A stretch of 64,000 nt of DNA from Prevotella sp. (lineage in GTDB: Bacteria > Bacteroidota > Bacteroidia > Bacteroidales > Bacteroidaceae): positions 45,053 to 109,052 of the forward strand of contig JAHHQW010000001.1 in the NCBI GenBank assembly GCA_020026195.1, in the 5' to 3' direction. The position numbers and the translations under genes are program-made. Below are positions 52,579-62,080 of this stretch, one piece after another. Below the pieces are notes generated by a model, which saw only the letters and a program-made list of their open reading frames with translations, made no database searches and had not been told where the DNA came from. The stretch's first letter is position 1; every line of letters begins with the position of its first letter.

Positions 52579-53901
52579 TCAGTTCCTCCATAATCCTTTA
52601 GCCGTTCCGCGCATAAGCTTGTTAAACTGCACCATGTTTACTATCGCACCGGGAGTATTTACGACACACAGTGCAGCTATTATTCCGGTGAGTCCCATCC
52701 ATTTGCTGAATAACCACGCCACGGGGATAAACAGCAGTGCCGCGATGACGGTAAATATAAGCTGCATATTAAGTGCGCCTATACCGTTAAGGATGAGAGA
52801 ATAACTCATGCTGAACATAATGATAAACATATATATTGCTACTCCGATGGAAAGAGAAAAAGGTACATGTACGTTTTCTCCTACCCACAGAGGATAAATA
52901 AATCCGGATATAAGTACCATGACGATTAACAATACGCCTAACAGAGCCACCAATCGGTGAATCTTCTTCATAGAACGCTTTATCCATTCCATGTCACCGG
53001 CAGCATAGGCGTCTGTCGTCGCGCTCCAGTATGGTATTGCTATAATGCTGAAGAACATCATGGCAAAGCTGAAATATCTGTAGGCTACCTGATAAGGTGT
53101 TACGAGTTCGGGCGTAAAGAATCGGGAAATAAGTGTGTTAGATGTTGCAAACAGTATCACTGCCGCAATCTGTAACACGAAGAACTTCATTCCAAGACTG
53201 AACAGGTTGCTCAGTGCGCTGCGCTTGAAATATTTGACCGACGGGCGCAGTTCGGGATGAAGGAATATGAATGTTATGGGATACGACACGAGATATACAA
53301 GCAGTGGTGAGAGTGTGTATGCCACTGCTACGTGCAGCAGCGAATGCACTCCGTTAAGATACAGTATATATGTCCATATAAGTGCAACCGTCTGACCGAG
53401 AACTACCAAGGCATTGTTTACAGCCGGCAACTGTAGTCCGAGGTACACGTTACCCACAAACTTGAATATAAAAGTCATGCACACAAATACCACCGATGCT
53501 ATAAGAACCTCATCCAATGTATCGACAATTCCGTTGTCAACATTCAGAAGTCCGTAAGTATCAGTAAGCAATATCGCCGCCACGAGCAGTAACGCCACAG
53601 GTGTGATTATGAATATCAGCATGAAGAACGTAGACGAAACACTTTCGCGAGCACGTTTGATGTCGCCATTGGCAAGCTGCGACGCAAGAGTATTGCGCAG
53701 TCCGTTACCAAGACCGATATCAAGAGAATCTATCCAGAGAAGAATAGAACTTATAGTCATCCATATACCATTCTCGTAATTACCGAGACAGAATATAGTG
53801 ACGGGCACAATCAGCAGCTGCACCAGTCCCGACCAACCCTTGATAAGGAATGAAAAGAATATATTCTTGTTTATAAGAGATGTACGAACGTCCTTACCCA
53901 T
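52579..53901 (-). CDS. wzx: Lipid-linked oligosaccharide flippase Wzx
   Basis: Moves the undecaprenyl-linked repeat unit across the inner membrane. The 440-residue protein has about 12 to 14 hydrophobic helices in the MATE/Wzx pattern, with GLGNGLRNTLASQLANGD near 60-77 marking the first loop of this superfamily. It overlaps the Wzz-like gene by one base. Confidence 0.88.
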   Translation of the reverse strand: MGKDVRTSLINKNIFFSFLIKGWSGLVQLLIVPVTIFCLGNYENGIWMTISSILLWIDSLDIGLGNGLRNTLASQLANGDIKRARESVSSTFFMLIFIITPVALLLVAAILLTDTYGLLNVDNGIVDTLDEVLIASVVFVCMTFIFKFVGNVYLGLQLPAVNNALVVLGQTVALIWTYILYLNGVHSLLHVAVAYTLSPLLVYLVSYPITFIFLHPELRPSVKYFKRSALSNLFSLGMKFFVLQIAAVILFATSNTLISRFFTPELVTPYQVAYRYFSFAMMFFSIIAIPYWSATTDAYAAGDMEWIKRSMKKIHRLVALLGVLLIVMVLISGFIYPLWVGENVHVPFSLSIGVAIYMFIIMFSMSYSLILNGIGALNMQLIFTVIAALLFIPVAWLFSKWMGLTGIIAALCVVNTPGAIVNMVQFNKLMRGTAKGLWRN

Positions 53902-54866
53902 CAGGCATTATCCTCCTTTCCCTTCAATAATCTGTATTTCTTTCTATATAAGATAAAAAGAGTAGTAAACACTAAAGAATAGAACAGCCACAGCAGTGCA
54001 TTTGCTATATAATGTGGATTAGTTGCTTCGCGGGCAACAATAGGATTAACGAGTGTAGTAAGATACACGTCACCCTTCACGGCAAGCATTTCGCAACGTT
54101 CTTTCAGTTCGCGAAACTTCTCGCACTGAGCATAAGCCCTGCGCATCTCCGCCTGCAATGCAGTCTGCACCGTCATATAAGTCTTATCCTTTACGCCTTC
54201 ATGAGAATCACGAAAGTCACTGTACTCTTTCATCTTCTCTTTGTAAACAGCCTGTGCATCCTTCAGGTTATCTTCAAAATCCTTTGCTATATTGAGATAA
54301 CGCATGTGATAACGCTCCGTTATCTTCTCGTGCAATAATTGTTTAAGCATTTCGGGCATCATAGCCGAAAGCATAGGATCGCACGAACTCACCTGAAGAG
54401 TCAGTGTAGCATTACCGCGATTAAGAGAATATCTTACGTTGTCATCGACTATATCATCAATGGTATGATTAGAAAAAAGATTATAATACCACGGATAATC
54501 CATCTCTGTCTTAAGGTAATCTTCGTAAGTACCAGCAAATTTCCCGTCAGAAGTACGGACACGAAGTTTCTTTACCTTCTCGCGGAAATCTATCGTATGA
54601 AGAATTTCGATATAGATGTCAGGACCCGTTTCGGTCCATACAGAACTTTCATTTAAGAATTTAGAAAGACGACCACCCTGCGCACCAACTTGCAATTCCA
54701 AGAACTTTGTCTCAGGAGTTACGATTATTCTTGAGACATACTGCTTAGGAATTGAAAACGAAATTATCAGCGAACATAGAACAGCCGCTGCACATGTATA
54801 CAGATAAAGGCGTCTGTGTTTCGATAATTCGTCAATTGCGCTCCAGTCATCACTTCTCTTCATCAT
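53901..54866 (-). CDS. Wzz-like chain-length protein, shorter copy
   Basis: A 321-residue polysaccharide co-polymerase-like protein: membrane helix near 25-43 (LYTCAAAVLCSLIISFSI), a periplasmic helical domain of about 240 residues with a coiled-coil region (about 180-260), and a second membrane helix near 287-305. The proline-rich motif of classic Wzz before the second helix is weak. No kinase domain follows. Overlaps the longer Wzz gene by 17 bases and wzx by one. Confidence 0.78.
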   Translation of the reverse strand: MMKRSDDWSAIDELSKHRRLYLYTCAAAVLCSLIISFSIPKQYVSRIIVTPETKFLELQVGAQGGRLSKFLNESSVWTETGPDIYIEILHTIDFREKVKKLRVRTSDGKFAGTYEDYLKTEMDYPWYYNLFSNHTIDDIVDDNVRYSLNRGNATLTLQVSSCDPMLSAMMPEMLKQLLHEKITERYHMRYLNIAKDFEDNLKDAQAVYKEKMKEYSDFRDSHEGVKDKTYMTVQTALQAEMRRAYAQCEKFRELKERCEMLAVKGDVYLTTLVNPIVAREATNPHYIANALLWLFYSLVFTTLFILYRKKYRLLKGKEDNA

Positions 54867-55920
54867 TCATTATCACTATCGTGTTGAAATTCTTATATGC
54901 CACCATACCGAATCTCAACAGGAATCCAAGGAACATAACAATAATAAGGATGAAAAGACGTGGCATGCTGCTTGCCTTCTGGGGTACAGAAGCCATCTGT
55001 AATATTGTAAAGGCAGGTGTACGTTCCTGTAACTTAGCCTTTGTCATCTGAAGCTGCTGTGCCACCTGTGTATAGATATTGAATTTAAGCTGCATGTCGT
55101 TCTCTAATTCTTCCTCCTTCGATTTGTACTGCTGTAGTACTAATCCCTGGTTGGCATCGCAGAAATTAGCATAATTGTTACGAGCCTCGTTATAATCTTC
55201 CTTTGATTCTTCAAAAAGTTTCTTCATGTACTGCAAGTCGTTTCTTGCCTTTGTTGTACGATACATAGTGATGTATTCCTGAAGACGGTTCTTTACAGAA
55301 TCTGCCATGACTGCCGAAATAAGAGGGTCCTGTGCCGTAACCGATATTGTTATTACACTGGTTTTCTTATCTACGCTACAGTTGATACTCTTGTCTATTG
55401 ACATTGCTCCGCTCCATTCGCCGTATGTAAGGTTGAACGGGTCGGTCTTTTCCTGACGTCCCTTAAGACTGTTGCCATAGCGGATCTTTGTTATAAGATT
55501 CACGAGCCACAGCTTGGGATAATTGATGAGAGCTACTTTCTGACGATTACGAACATAATCGAAATATGTAGTCTTTATTTCACCATCTTTAGACACTACG
55601 GGGATGTCGAACAAACTCACAAGGAAGTTCGTAGAACTTATAAGGTCGGGATATATTTCAGGGAAGATGGCATCGCCTGCCATGTTCTGACCGAAATCCA
55701 TACCTACCATAGAAGCAAGCGAAGATATTCCGCCCGAAAGCATACTGTTAGTTTCCTCCGGTGCAAGTTTTACACTCGTAGTATATTCTTTAGGAGTTGT
55801 AAAAGCTATGATTATACCTGCAACAAATGCCACAGCAATATAAATAACCATCTTCTTTCTGTCTTTCCACAAACATTTAAGAAGTGACTTTGCATCAATT
55901 ACATATTTTCTATTTTTCAT
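54850..55920 (-). CDS. wzz: Wzz chain-length determinant protein
   Basis: Sets the modal polymer length together with Wzy. The 356-residue protein has the first membrane helix near 23-42 (MVIYIAVAFVAGIIIAF), the typical TTPKEYTTSVKLAPE after it, a long helical periplasmic part, and the second helix near 320-340 preceded by MASVPQKASSMPRL, the Pro/Ser-rich motif of Wzz. There is no BY-kinase domain. Length is normal for Bacteroidota Wzz proteins. Confidence 0.88.
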   Translation of the reverse strand: MKNRKYVIDAKSLLKCLWKDRKKMVIYIAVAFVAGIIIAFTTPKEYTTSVKLAPEETNSMLSGGISSLASMVGMDFGQNMAGDAIFPEIYPDLISSTNFLVSLFDIPVVSKDGEIKTTYFDYVRNRQKVALINYPKLWLVNLITKIRYGNSLKGRQEKTDPFNLTYGEWSGAMSIDKSINCSVDKKTSVITISVTAQDPLISAVMADSVKNRLQEYITMYRTTKARNDLQYMKKLFEESKEDYNEARNNYANFCDANQGLVLQQYKSKEEELENDMQLKFNIYTQVAQQLQMTKAKLQERTPAFTILQMASVPQKASSMPRLFILIIVMFLGFLLRFGMVAYKNFNTIVIMNDEEK

Positions 55921-55952
55921 GTCAAACTAACGATGTATGATTACAGGTAAAC

Positions 55953-56540
55953 TTACCTGATTATTTTAAATGCCGTCAGGAAGATAATCTTGAAATACTC
56001 GCCCACCGTACGGTTGTTTATGTATTTCATGTTATATCTTATCTTATCGGGCATAATTTCTTCTACGTATGTCTTGTCGGGATCTTCAGCCTTACTGAGA
56101 ATCTCGTTTTCGTCTACATATTCTATAGAGGCATAGTCGGTAATACCGGGACGGACAGAGAGGACCTTACGCTGTTCCTCGGTGTACATATTGACATACT
56201 TCTCAACTTCGGGACGCGGACCTACGAAACTCATGTCGCCTTTAAACACATTCCATAACTGAGGAAGTTCATCTATTTTGTACTTTCTAAGATAATATCC
56301 CACACGTGTTATACGCGGATCTCTTCCGCCAATGGTAATAAGTCCCTTTGCATCAGAGCCTATACGCATGGTGCGGAACTTATACAGACTGAACAGACGT
56401 CCGTTCAGTCCTACCCTTGTCTGATGATATATTCCGCCACCGTGACTTTCTAATCTTACCATCAGATAAATCACGATAAAGAACGGCATGAGGAATATCA
56501 TGCCAAAGAACGAGAACAGTATGTCGAAGAATCTAATCAT
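55953..56540 (-). CDS. Initiating sugar transferase, PglC-like (second copy in operon)
   Basis: Transfers a sugar phosphate from a UDP-sugar to undecaprenyl phosphate. The 195-residue protein is the small PglC type: one N-terminal membrane-inserting helix (about 3-27), YKFRTMR near 53, DELPQLWNVFKGDMSFVGPRPE near 92-113 and a C-terminal RPGITDYASIEY. Its start overlaps the aminotransferase gene (4 bases). The pairing of a PglC-type transferase with a DegT aminotransferase resembles di-N-acetylbacillosamine systems. Confidence 0.9.
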   Translation of the reverse strand: MIRFFDILFSFFGMIFLMPFFIVIYLMVRLESHGGGIYHQTRVGLNGRLFSLYKFRTMRIGSDAKGLITIGGRDPRITRVGYYLRKYKIDELPQLWNVFKGDMSFVGPRPEVEKYVNMYTEEQRKVLSVRPGITDYASIEYVDENEILSKAEDPDKTYVEEIMPDKIRYNMKYINNRTVGEYFKIIFLTAFKIIR

Positions 56541-57751
56541 CGGCCGATAATCTCATTATATGCCTTAATCACTGCATCAATTACGTAGTCAGCCATCTCG
56601 TCTGTGAGCTGCGGATATACCGGTAATGAAATCTCACGAGAATAGTTGTCGTATGATACAGGATAGTTTTTAATGTCAAATCCTAATCCGTGGAAATACG
56701 TAAGCATTGGCAGAGGGATGAAGTGAACATTCACTGCAACGTCCTTTTCTGATATATGACGTATCATCTCGTCACGCTGATCTTCTGTAATGTTCTTTAT
56801 GCGCAGTGCATAGACATGATAAGAAGTAAGACGTCCGTTGATTTCTACGGCAGGCAGCTGTGCCCAGTCGTACTTAGACAGTGCATCAGAATAACGTTCG
56901 AACACTCTGCGGCGCTCGTCTATCATGTGTGGATACTGACGAATCTGTGCAAGTCCGATTGCAGCATTCACGTCAGCCATATTCATCTTCAAACCAGGAC
57001 CTACGATGTCGTAACGCCAGCTTCCGGCCTTAGTCTTTGTAAAGGCATCCTTAGTCTGACAGTTAAGTATTCGGAGTCTGAGTTCTGCATAAAGAGCATC
57101 GTTGTCGAAAGGTTCGGGCATGTTGATACATATTGCTCCGCCCTCAGCTGTAGTTACGTTCTTTACTGCATGCAGAGAGAAGATAGTAATATCTGTATTT
57201 ACACCTACACGGTGATTATTGTAGCATGCACCGATAGAGTGTGCAGAATCGTTAAGAACAAGGATACGTCCGAGTTTCTTCTGTTCGTCAGTCTCAGCCA
57301 CGAACATCTTCTTTATTTCCTCGTCCTTTACTATATTCATCACTCCCTCATAGTCGCACGGCATACCTGCAATGTCTACAGGGATGATGGCCTTTGTGCG
57401 CGGAGTTATAGCCTTGCGTATTTCGTTTACGTTTATGTCAAAATCATCACATACATCAACCATTACCGGTGTACCTCCGGCATGAATCACAGACAGAGCT
57501 GTGGCACAGTAAGTGTAAGCCGGTATTATTACCTCGTCACCGGGTTTGATGCCAAACCATTTCAACATCAGAATAGCTCCTGATGTCCAAGAGTTGACGG
57601 CGAGAACTCTCTTTGAATCTGTAAAGTTCTGAATTTCAGTTTCCAGTGCCTTAACCTTCGGACCAGTAGTGATCCAGCCAGATCTGAGTGAGTCTGTAAC
57701 CTCGTTTATAACGCTCTCGTCAATATAAGGTGGTGCAAAATTTATCTTCAT
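56537..57751 (-). CDS. DegT/DnrJ/EryC1/StrS aminotransferase
   Basis: PLP-dependent sugar aminotransferase acting on a nucleotide-linked keto sugar. The 404-residue protein has NSWTSGAILMLKWFGIKPGDEV near 53-74, the PLP-binding Lys in LHAVKNVTTAEGGA near 193-206, and DVNAAIGLAQIRQYP. It contains a short charged insert (about 145-160, KKMFVAETDEQKKLG) before the HSIG loop. The dehydratase and acetyltransferase that would complete a bacillosamine-type pathway are not in this window. Confidence 0.9.
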   Translation of the reverse strand: MKINFAPPYIDESVINEVTDSLRSGWITTGPKVKALETEIQNFTDSKRVLAVNSWTSGAILMLKWFGIKPGDEVIIPAYTYCATALSVIHAGGTPVMVDVCDDFDINVNEIRKAITPRTKAIIPVDIAGMPCDYEGVMNIVKDEEIKKMFVAETDEQKKLGRILVLNDSAHSIGACYNNHRVGVNTDITIFSLHAVKNVTTAEGGAICINMPEPFDNDALYAELRLRILNCQTKDAFTKTKAGSWRYDIVGPGLKMNMADVNAAIGLAQIRQYPHMIDERRRVFERYSDALSKYDWAQLPAVEINGRLTSYHVYALRIKNITEDQRDEMIRHISEKDVAVNVHFIPLPMLTYFHGLGFDIKNYPVSYDNYSREISLPVYPQLTDEMADYVIDAVIKAYNEIIGR

Positions 57752-57774
57752 AATTACGTTTTTGTCTTTTTAAA

Positions 57775-60348
57775 TTATTCTCTCAAAATGTTGGTGAGTG
57801 TAGCAATCATTGTCGCAATAGAAGCCGCCGTAGATGCTATACTAAGTGTCTGCTGAAGCTGATTGACATTCTTCTTAGGCTTAGCAGGTACCACAATCTC
57901 ACAACCGGGTTCGGGGCGCACGCCGTGACGCAGTTTCTGTACCGTACCGTTCATGTAGATGATGAACGTACGACTCTTACGTGCCTTGTTGCTCCATCCG
58001 CCGGCCTGGTCGATATAGAAACCAGCCTTCTTGCCTTTAGTATATGCTACAGTGTTGGGATACATTACCTCACCACTAATCTTAACCGTACCGTTGTATG
58101 TAGGAACCACAAGACGGTCGCCTTCGCGTAACACGAGGTCTTCTGTTCCGCCAGGGTTATCGAGAGCCTTGTCAAGCTCGATACCTACATAATATGTATC
58201 TCCGTAATCTATTCTCTTTACGTCGATAGTATCGTTTCGTGAGTCGTCGTTGCGTTCTTCTGCCATCTTCAGAAGTGCATCCATACGGATACGCTCAGTA
58301 GGTGTAATCTTACGTTCCAGACGTGCTCCCTTTGCGTATGCAAGGTCGTTCAGTCCGCCTGCTGCCTGTATGATGTCGCTAAGACGTACGTTTTTCTTGT
58401 TCAGTGTATATGTTCCGGCAAACATTACCTGTCCGTCAACTTCCACGTTCTGCTGCTTGAAGTAACCCGGACTCTTACGGATGTATACCTCATCGAAAGG
58501 CATAAGGGTAAATGTGGGTTTGTCGTAATCAATGACAAATCCGTCCTTAAGCGAGAATGTAAATGTTTCTGAGATTACGTCTCTGGGTTTAGTAGACTTC
58601 GGGTCATTTACGCGGCGAGACACATCGACCTTAACAGTAGATGCTGCATCTTTCAGACCACCTGCCTGAAGTACAAGGTCTTCGATTGTCTGGTTAGCTG
58701 CGTACTTATATATACCGGGATAATAAACTTCACCGTGGATTGTAACGGTCTGCTGTTTCATCATCTGCTGCTTTGTAGGGATGAACAGCACATCGTTCTT
58801 CTGAAGAGGAATGTCTGATATCTTACCTGACATTATTCCTTCTACGTCTACAGGTACAACTTCGAGAGTGCGGTCGGGAAGCATACGGTGCATTACGGCA
58901 TGTGCCGTGAATGCCTCTTCCTTTAGTCCTTCAGCGTGTTCGATAAGGTCCTTTACAGTGTTTATGTCACCGCCTACCTGATACATACCGGGACGGAACA
59001 CACTACCCTTAATCTCTACCATGTTTTCGAAACGTGGTATTACAGAGTCTACTGAAAGTGAGTCCTGGTCGGCAAGCTTGAATGAATTGAAATCAAACTC
59101 TTCTACGTTATATATAGAATATTCTCTACCTGTCTTTCTTACTACGCGTACAGACTTCTTATATGCATCACCTGCAAATCCGCCTGAATATCTGAGCAAT
59201 GTTCCTACACTTTCTGTGTTCTTCATTTCGTATATCATAGGACGCTTTACCTTACCTGTGATGTTTACCATACAGTCGTAAGGACTTACTACGATGACAT
59301 CATCGTCGGCAAGACGTACATTTCCCTTGAGTTTGCCGTTAAGGATAAAGTCGTAGATATCTACTGTAGAAATGAGTCGGTTGTTTCTGTACACCTTGAT
59401 GTTACGCATTGTACCGATGTCATTTACACCGCCTGCCATGTACATGGCGTGAAATACTGTTGCGAAAGCTGAGAGTGTGTATGTACCGGGAAGGTTTACC
59501 TCACCCATCACGTTTACTGTTATGGTTCTTGTCTGTCCTACAGAGATTGAAATCTGAGAACTGCTGTAACGTGAACCTACCTTACTGCGTAACTGTTCGT
59601 TAGCCTGCGGTATAGTGAGTCCGGCAATGTAAACCGGACCGTAGCCTTCTACTACGACAGAACCTTCTGGAGAAATGGTTGCCTCGATAGTCTGCTGCGA
59701 AGCACCATAAATATCAATGAACACGTTATCGCCAGGACCTAAACGATAGTTTGCCGGTGTTGCGATGTTCATTGCGGGTTCAAACGAAAGAAGTTCGTTG
59801 TTGAAGATGTCACGACCAAACACTTTTGGCTTACCTTCTTCCTCATCTTCCTTCTGTTTCTTCTTCAGACGTTTCAGATATTCCTTACGATAAATCTGCA
59901 TTGAGTCGGGCATGAAATCAGAAAGTTCCTTGTCCATTTCAATGAAGTCCTCGTCCTGTTCTATATCTTCGTCGCCGTCAAGGATACGCATCTTTTTCTT
60001 TATGTCCTTGATTTTCTGTGACGACTTGTTGTCATCTTCCTTCTTATTCTTCTTACGCTTGCCGTTATTCTGTCTCAGACGTCCGTTGTCATCATCATCG
60101 GTAGAGCCTGATACTACGCCGAGACCTGTGCCTTTCTGCTGTCTTTCATATTTTTTCTTTATTCGCTTGAGCTGATCGACGGTGACACCGCGCTGCATAA
60201 GCTTGGCAATGATTTCAGACTGTTCTTTTCCGGCAGCCTGTTCCTTCATTACGAAACTCATGACCTGTTCGTCAGTCATAGACGACTGTGCCAATACCTG
60301 ACCCGAAAAGATCGACAAGAAAAAAGCAAGTATAAGTAATTTCTTCAT
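57775..60348 (-). CDS. SLBB-domain polysaccharide export outer-membrane protein (Wza-like)
   Basis: Forms the outer-membrane exit for the polymer. The 857-residue protein has a signal peptide (1-20, ending VLAQ), a charged linker of about 140 residues rich in Lys, Asp and Gln, the poly_export domain near 200-280 (YRLGPGDNVFIDIYG), then about six SLBB beta-grasp repeats (each with a G-x-V-x-x-PG-x-Y core, for example VMGEVNLPGTYTL, IKGSVFRPGMYQV, IHGEVYYPGIYKY) up to about 830, and a final membrane-seeking helix. Much longer than E. coli Wza (379), as usual in Bacteroidota. Confidence 0.93.
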   Translation of the reverse strand: MKKLLILAFFLSIFSGQVLAQSSMTDEQVMSFVMKEQAAGKEQSEIIAKLMQRGVTVDQLKRIKKKYERQQKGTGLGVVSGSTDDDDNGRLRQNNGKRKKNKKEDDNKSSQKIKDIKKKMRILDGDEDIEQDEDFIEMDKELSDFMPDSMQIYRKEYLKRLKKKQKEDEEEGKPKVFGRDIFNNELLSFEPAMNIATPANYRLGPGDNVFIDIYGASQQTIEATISPEGSVVVEGYGPVYIAGLTIPQANEQLRSKVGSRYSSSQISISVGQTRTITVNVMGEVNLPGTYTLSAFATVFHAMYMAGGVNDIGTMRNIKVYRNNRLISTVDIYDFILNGKLKGNVRLADDDVIVVSPYDCMVNITGKVKRPMIYEMKNTESVGTLLRYSGGFAGDAYKKSVRVVRKTGREYSIYNVEEFDFNSFKLADQDSLSVDSVIPRFENMVEIKGSVFRPGMYQVGGDINTVKDLIEHAEGLKEEAFTAHAVMHRMLPDRTLEVVPVDVEGIMSGKISDIPLQKNDVLFIPTKQQMMKQQTVTIHGEVYYPGIYKYAANQTIEDLVLQAGGLKDAASTVKVDVSRRVNDPKSTKPRDVISETFTFSLKDGFVIDYDKPTFTLMPFDEVYIRKSPGYFKQQNVEVDGQVMFAGTYTLNKKNVRLSDIIQAAGGLNDLAYAKGARLERKITPTERIRMDALLKMAEERNDDSRNDTIDVKRIDYGDTYYVGIELDKALDNPGGTEDLVLREGDRLVVPTYNGTVKISGEVMYPNTVAYTKGKKAGFYIDQAGGWSNKARKSRTFIIYMNGTVQKLRHGVRPEPGCEIVVPAKPKKNVNQLQQTLSIASTAASIATMIATLTNILRE

Positions 60349-60360
60349 ATATAAATCTTT

Positions 60361-60993
60361 CTATATTTTTTTACCACCAGCCACTGATAACAGTGTCTTA
60401 AAGAAAATTTTCGCATCTAACAGGAGTGAACGTTTCTTCAGATAGTTCAGGTCCATATCCAGACGTATGAGCATCTTGTCCATTGTGTCAGTATAGCCGT
60501 TGTAAAGTGTTGCCTCGGAAGTAAGTCCAGGACGCATTTTGTAAAGGTATACATAGTTTGGATTGTGCTCCATGATTTTATCAATAAAATACTGTCGTTC
60601 AGGTCTCGGACCTACAAGCGACATGTCTCCCCTGAGTACGTTCCACAGCTGCGGCAGTTCGTCGAGGTGATGAACTCTCAGAAAACGTTCGAGAGGTGTT
60701 GATATTTTTTCATTGCATTCAGCCACAAGACACGGACCGTTCTTCTCAACGGCGCTGCTCATAGTTCTGAATTTATAGATTTTAAAAGGTCTGCCGCCCA
60801 GCCCTATGCGCTCCTGTCGAAAGAACACGCAACCGTTGTGCTGACGCCGCAAAAGTAGTGAGATTACAAGGTAAAGCGGAGATAATAAGACAAGTCCGAC
60901 AAAGGAAAACAGTACATCGACAGTTCTCTTGACTGCACGCTGCACACATCCCATCGAATCTTCCCATTCGATCTGCTTATTTGACTCTGTCAT
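60361..60993 (-). CDS. Initiating sugar transferase (first copy in operon)
   Basis: A 210-residue sugar-phosphate transferase of the same superfamily as the gene at 55953: N-terminal membrane segment near 27-48 (VLFSFVGLVLLSPLYLVIS), YKFRTMSS near 93, DELPQLWNVLRGDMSLVGPRPE near 132-153, and RPGLTSEATLYNG. The two are clearly different proteins (different C-terminal specificity regions). First gene of the ten-gene operon, read from the -7 box at 61047. Confidence 0.9.
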   Translation of the reverse strand: MTESNKQIEWEDSMGCVQRAVKRTVDVLFSFVGLVLLSPLYLVISLLLRRQHNGCVFFRQERIGLGGRPFKIYKFRTMSSAVEKNGPCLVAECNEKISTPLERFLRVHHLDELPQLWNVLRGDMSLVGPRPERQYFIDKIMEHNPNYVYLYKMRPGLTSEATLYNGYTDTMDKMLIRLDMDLNYLKKRSLLLDAKIFFKTLLSVAGGKKI

Positions 60994-61046
60994 TACTTTT
61001 CGTCTTGTTTATATATATATTTAACTTGTATTTCAAAAAATTATTG

Positions 61047-61054
61047 CAAAGGTA
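61047..61054 (-). promoter_or_regulatory. -7 box of the ten-gene polysaccharide operon
   Basis: TACCTTTG on the minus strand, 53 bases before the ATG at 60993; no clean -33. Confidence 0.5.
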
Positions 61055-61098
61055 TGTAATATTTTCATAAATGTAGGTCATTTATAAGAAAAAACACA

Positions 61099-61106
61099 TA
61101 TCTTTG
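61099..61106 (+). promoter_or_regulatory. -7 box of ssrA
   Basis: TATCTTTG ends 12 bases before the mature 5' end of the tmRNA. Confidence 0.55.
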
Positions 61107-61118
61107 CAAATACAATTC

Positions 61119-61513
61119 GGGGTTGATTGGTTTTGACAGCGGGTTGGAATGTTGTGTAAGCATGCAGAGCGCAGTTTGTCGGCTCTATAATCTCGGCACT
61201 CAAATTTTTATCTGGCGAAAACAATTACGCTCTCGCTGCCTAACCGAAGTACAGTAGGTTTCGGCTTTATTCCATTACAAGGTAGTGGAACGAGACATCG
61301 CCCGGAGGCTGTTGTTCCGAAGCTCTTCGATCAGGCGGTGCGGTAAATCGGAAATAGCATCATGCTGCTCCGCGCATGGTGTGAAACTTTAGGAGCTAAG
61401 GTGCTGATTGGTGGTCCGGGTCTTGTCAGTACACGAAAATGAAGGCCGGAATAAGCATGTAGAAAGCTCAAGGTTTCCCTGTTTGGACGAGGGTTCGACT
61501 CCCTCCAGCTCCA
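61119..61513 (+). ncRNA. ssrA: Transfer-messenger RNA
   Basis: Rescues stalled ribosomes by adding a degradation tag. The 5' end GGGGTTGATT pairs with the 3' end CAGCTCC to form the tRNA-like acceptor, and the T-arm GGGTTCGACTCCC is intact. The tag reading frame begins at the resume codon GGC (61214) and reads GENNYALAA followed by TAA (61241-61243). The discriminator A (61513) is followed by CT, so the terminal CCA is not encoded and must be added. Length 395 nt. Boundaries are set by the acceptor pairing. Confidence 0.96.
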
Positions 61514-61538
61514 CTGAAGACCTGAAGGCAGTTGGCTG

Positions 61539-61572
61539 ATAATTGTTTATTATATTCTTTATTAACAATTAT
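61539..61572 (+). terminator. Possible terminator hairpin after ssrA
   Basis: Arms ATAATTGTT and AACAATTAT enclose a T-rich loop; it is AT-rich and lacks a clear T tract after it. Confidence 0.4.
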
Positions 61573-61684
61573 GGTTTAAGTTCTATTAGGAGTATTTTCA
61601 TAAACACAGACATCTGCCTTAAGGCTCTGTCGTTATCAAGACGTTTATGTACTCTTTCTGTTTAATGACATTAATATTCGGCAG

Positions 61685-61996
61685 ATGAAGACAGCAGTTA
61701 CAAGCAAAGGAAATAATTTGGATTCATGCATCGACCCTCGTTTCGGAAGATGTGCATACTTCGCAGTTTACGACTCTGAAACAGACGGAGTTACATTCTT
61801 AGACAATCCGGCTAAGGATAGCGAATCGGGTGCTGGTCCGGCAGCAGTGGCTTTCATAGCCAGACAGGGCGTGAAGAGAATTGTATCTGGTGAATTTGGA
61901 ATGAAGATAAAGGGTATCCTTGATGACCTTAAGATTGAAATGGTATCTGAAAAGGATGAAAAGTCTATAAATGAAATTATAAACAGTTTCAAGTAA
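61685..61996 (+). CDS. NifX/NifB-type dinitrogenase cofactor domain protein
   Basis: A 103-residue stand-alone Nitro_FeMo-Co domain protein. It shows MKTAVTSKGNNLDSCIDPRFGRC, cited here by its parts DPRFGRC (17-23) and YFAVYD (25-30), and GAGPAAVAFIARQGVKRIVSG, the typical cofactor-binding arrangement. Small proteins of this kind occur in many anaerobes without nitrogenase and are thought to bind iron-sulfur or metal clusters. The ATG is 172 bases after the tmRNA; no strong promoter was seen. Confidence 0.88.
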   Translation: MKTAVTSKGNNLDSCIDPRFGRCAYFAVYDSETDGVTFLDNPAKDSESGAGPAAVAFIARQGVKRIVSGEFGMKIKGILDDLKIEMVSEKDEKSINEIINSFK

Positions 61997-62080
61997 TTTC
62001 ATCTGACGGACACCGTATGTTCTTACATTTACGGAACATACATTTGTATATGCGTTTTCTCAAACATTTTTTATATTTAT

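Noticed and set aside
56756..57583. Plus-strand frame of 275 codons
   Set aside because: Antisense to the DegT aminotransferase gene, with no recognisable domain.
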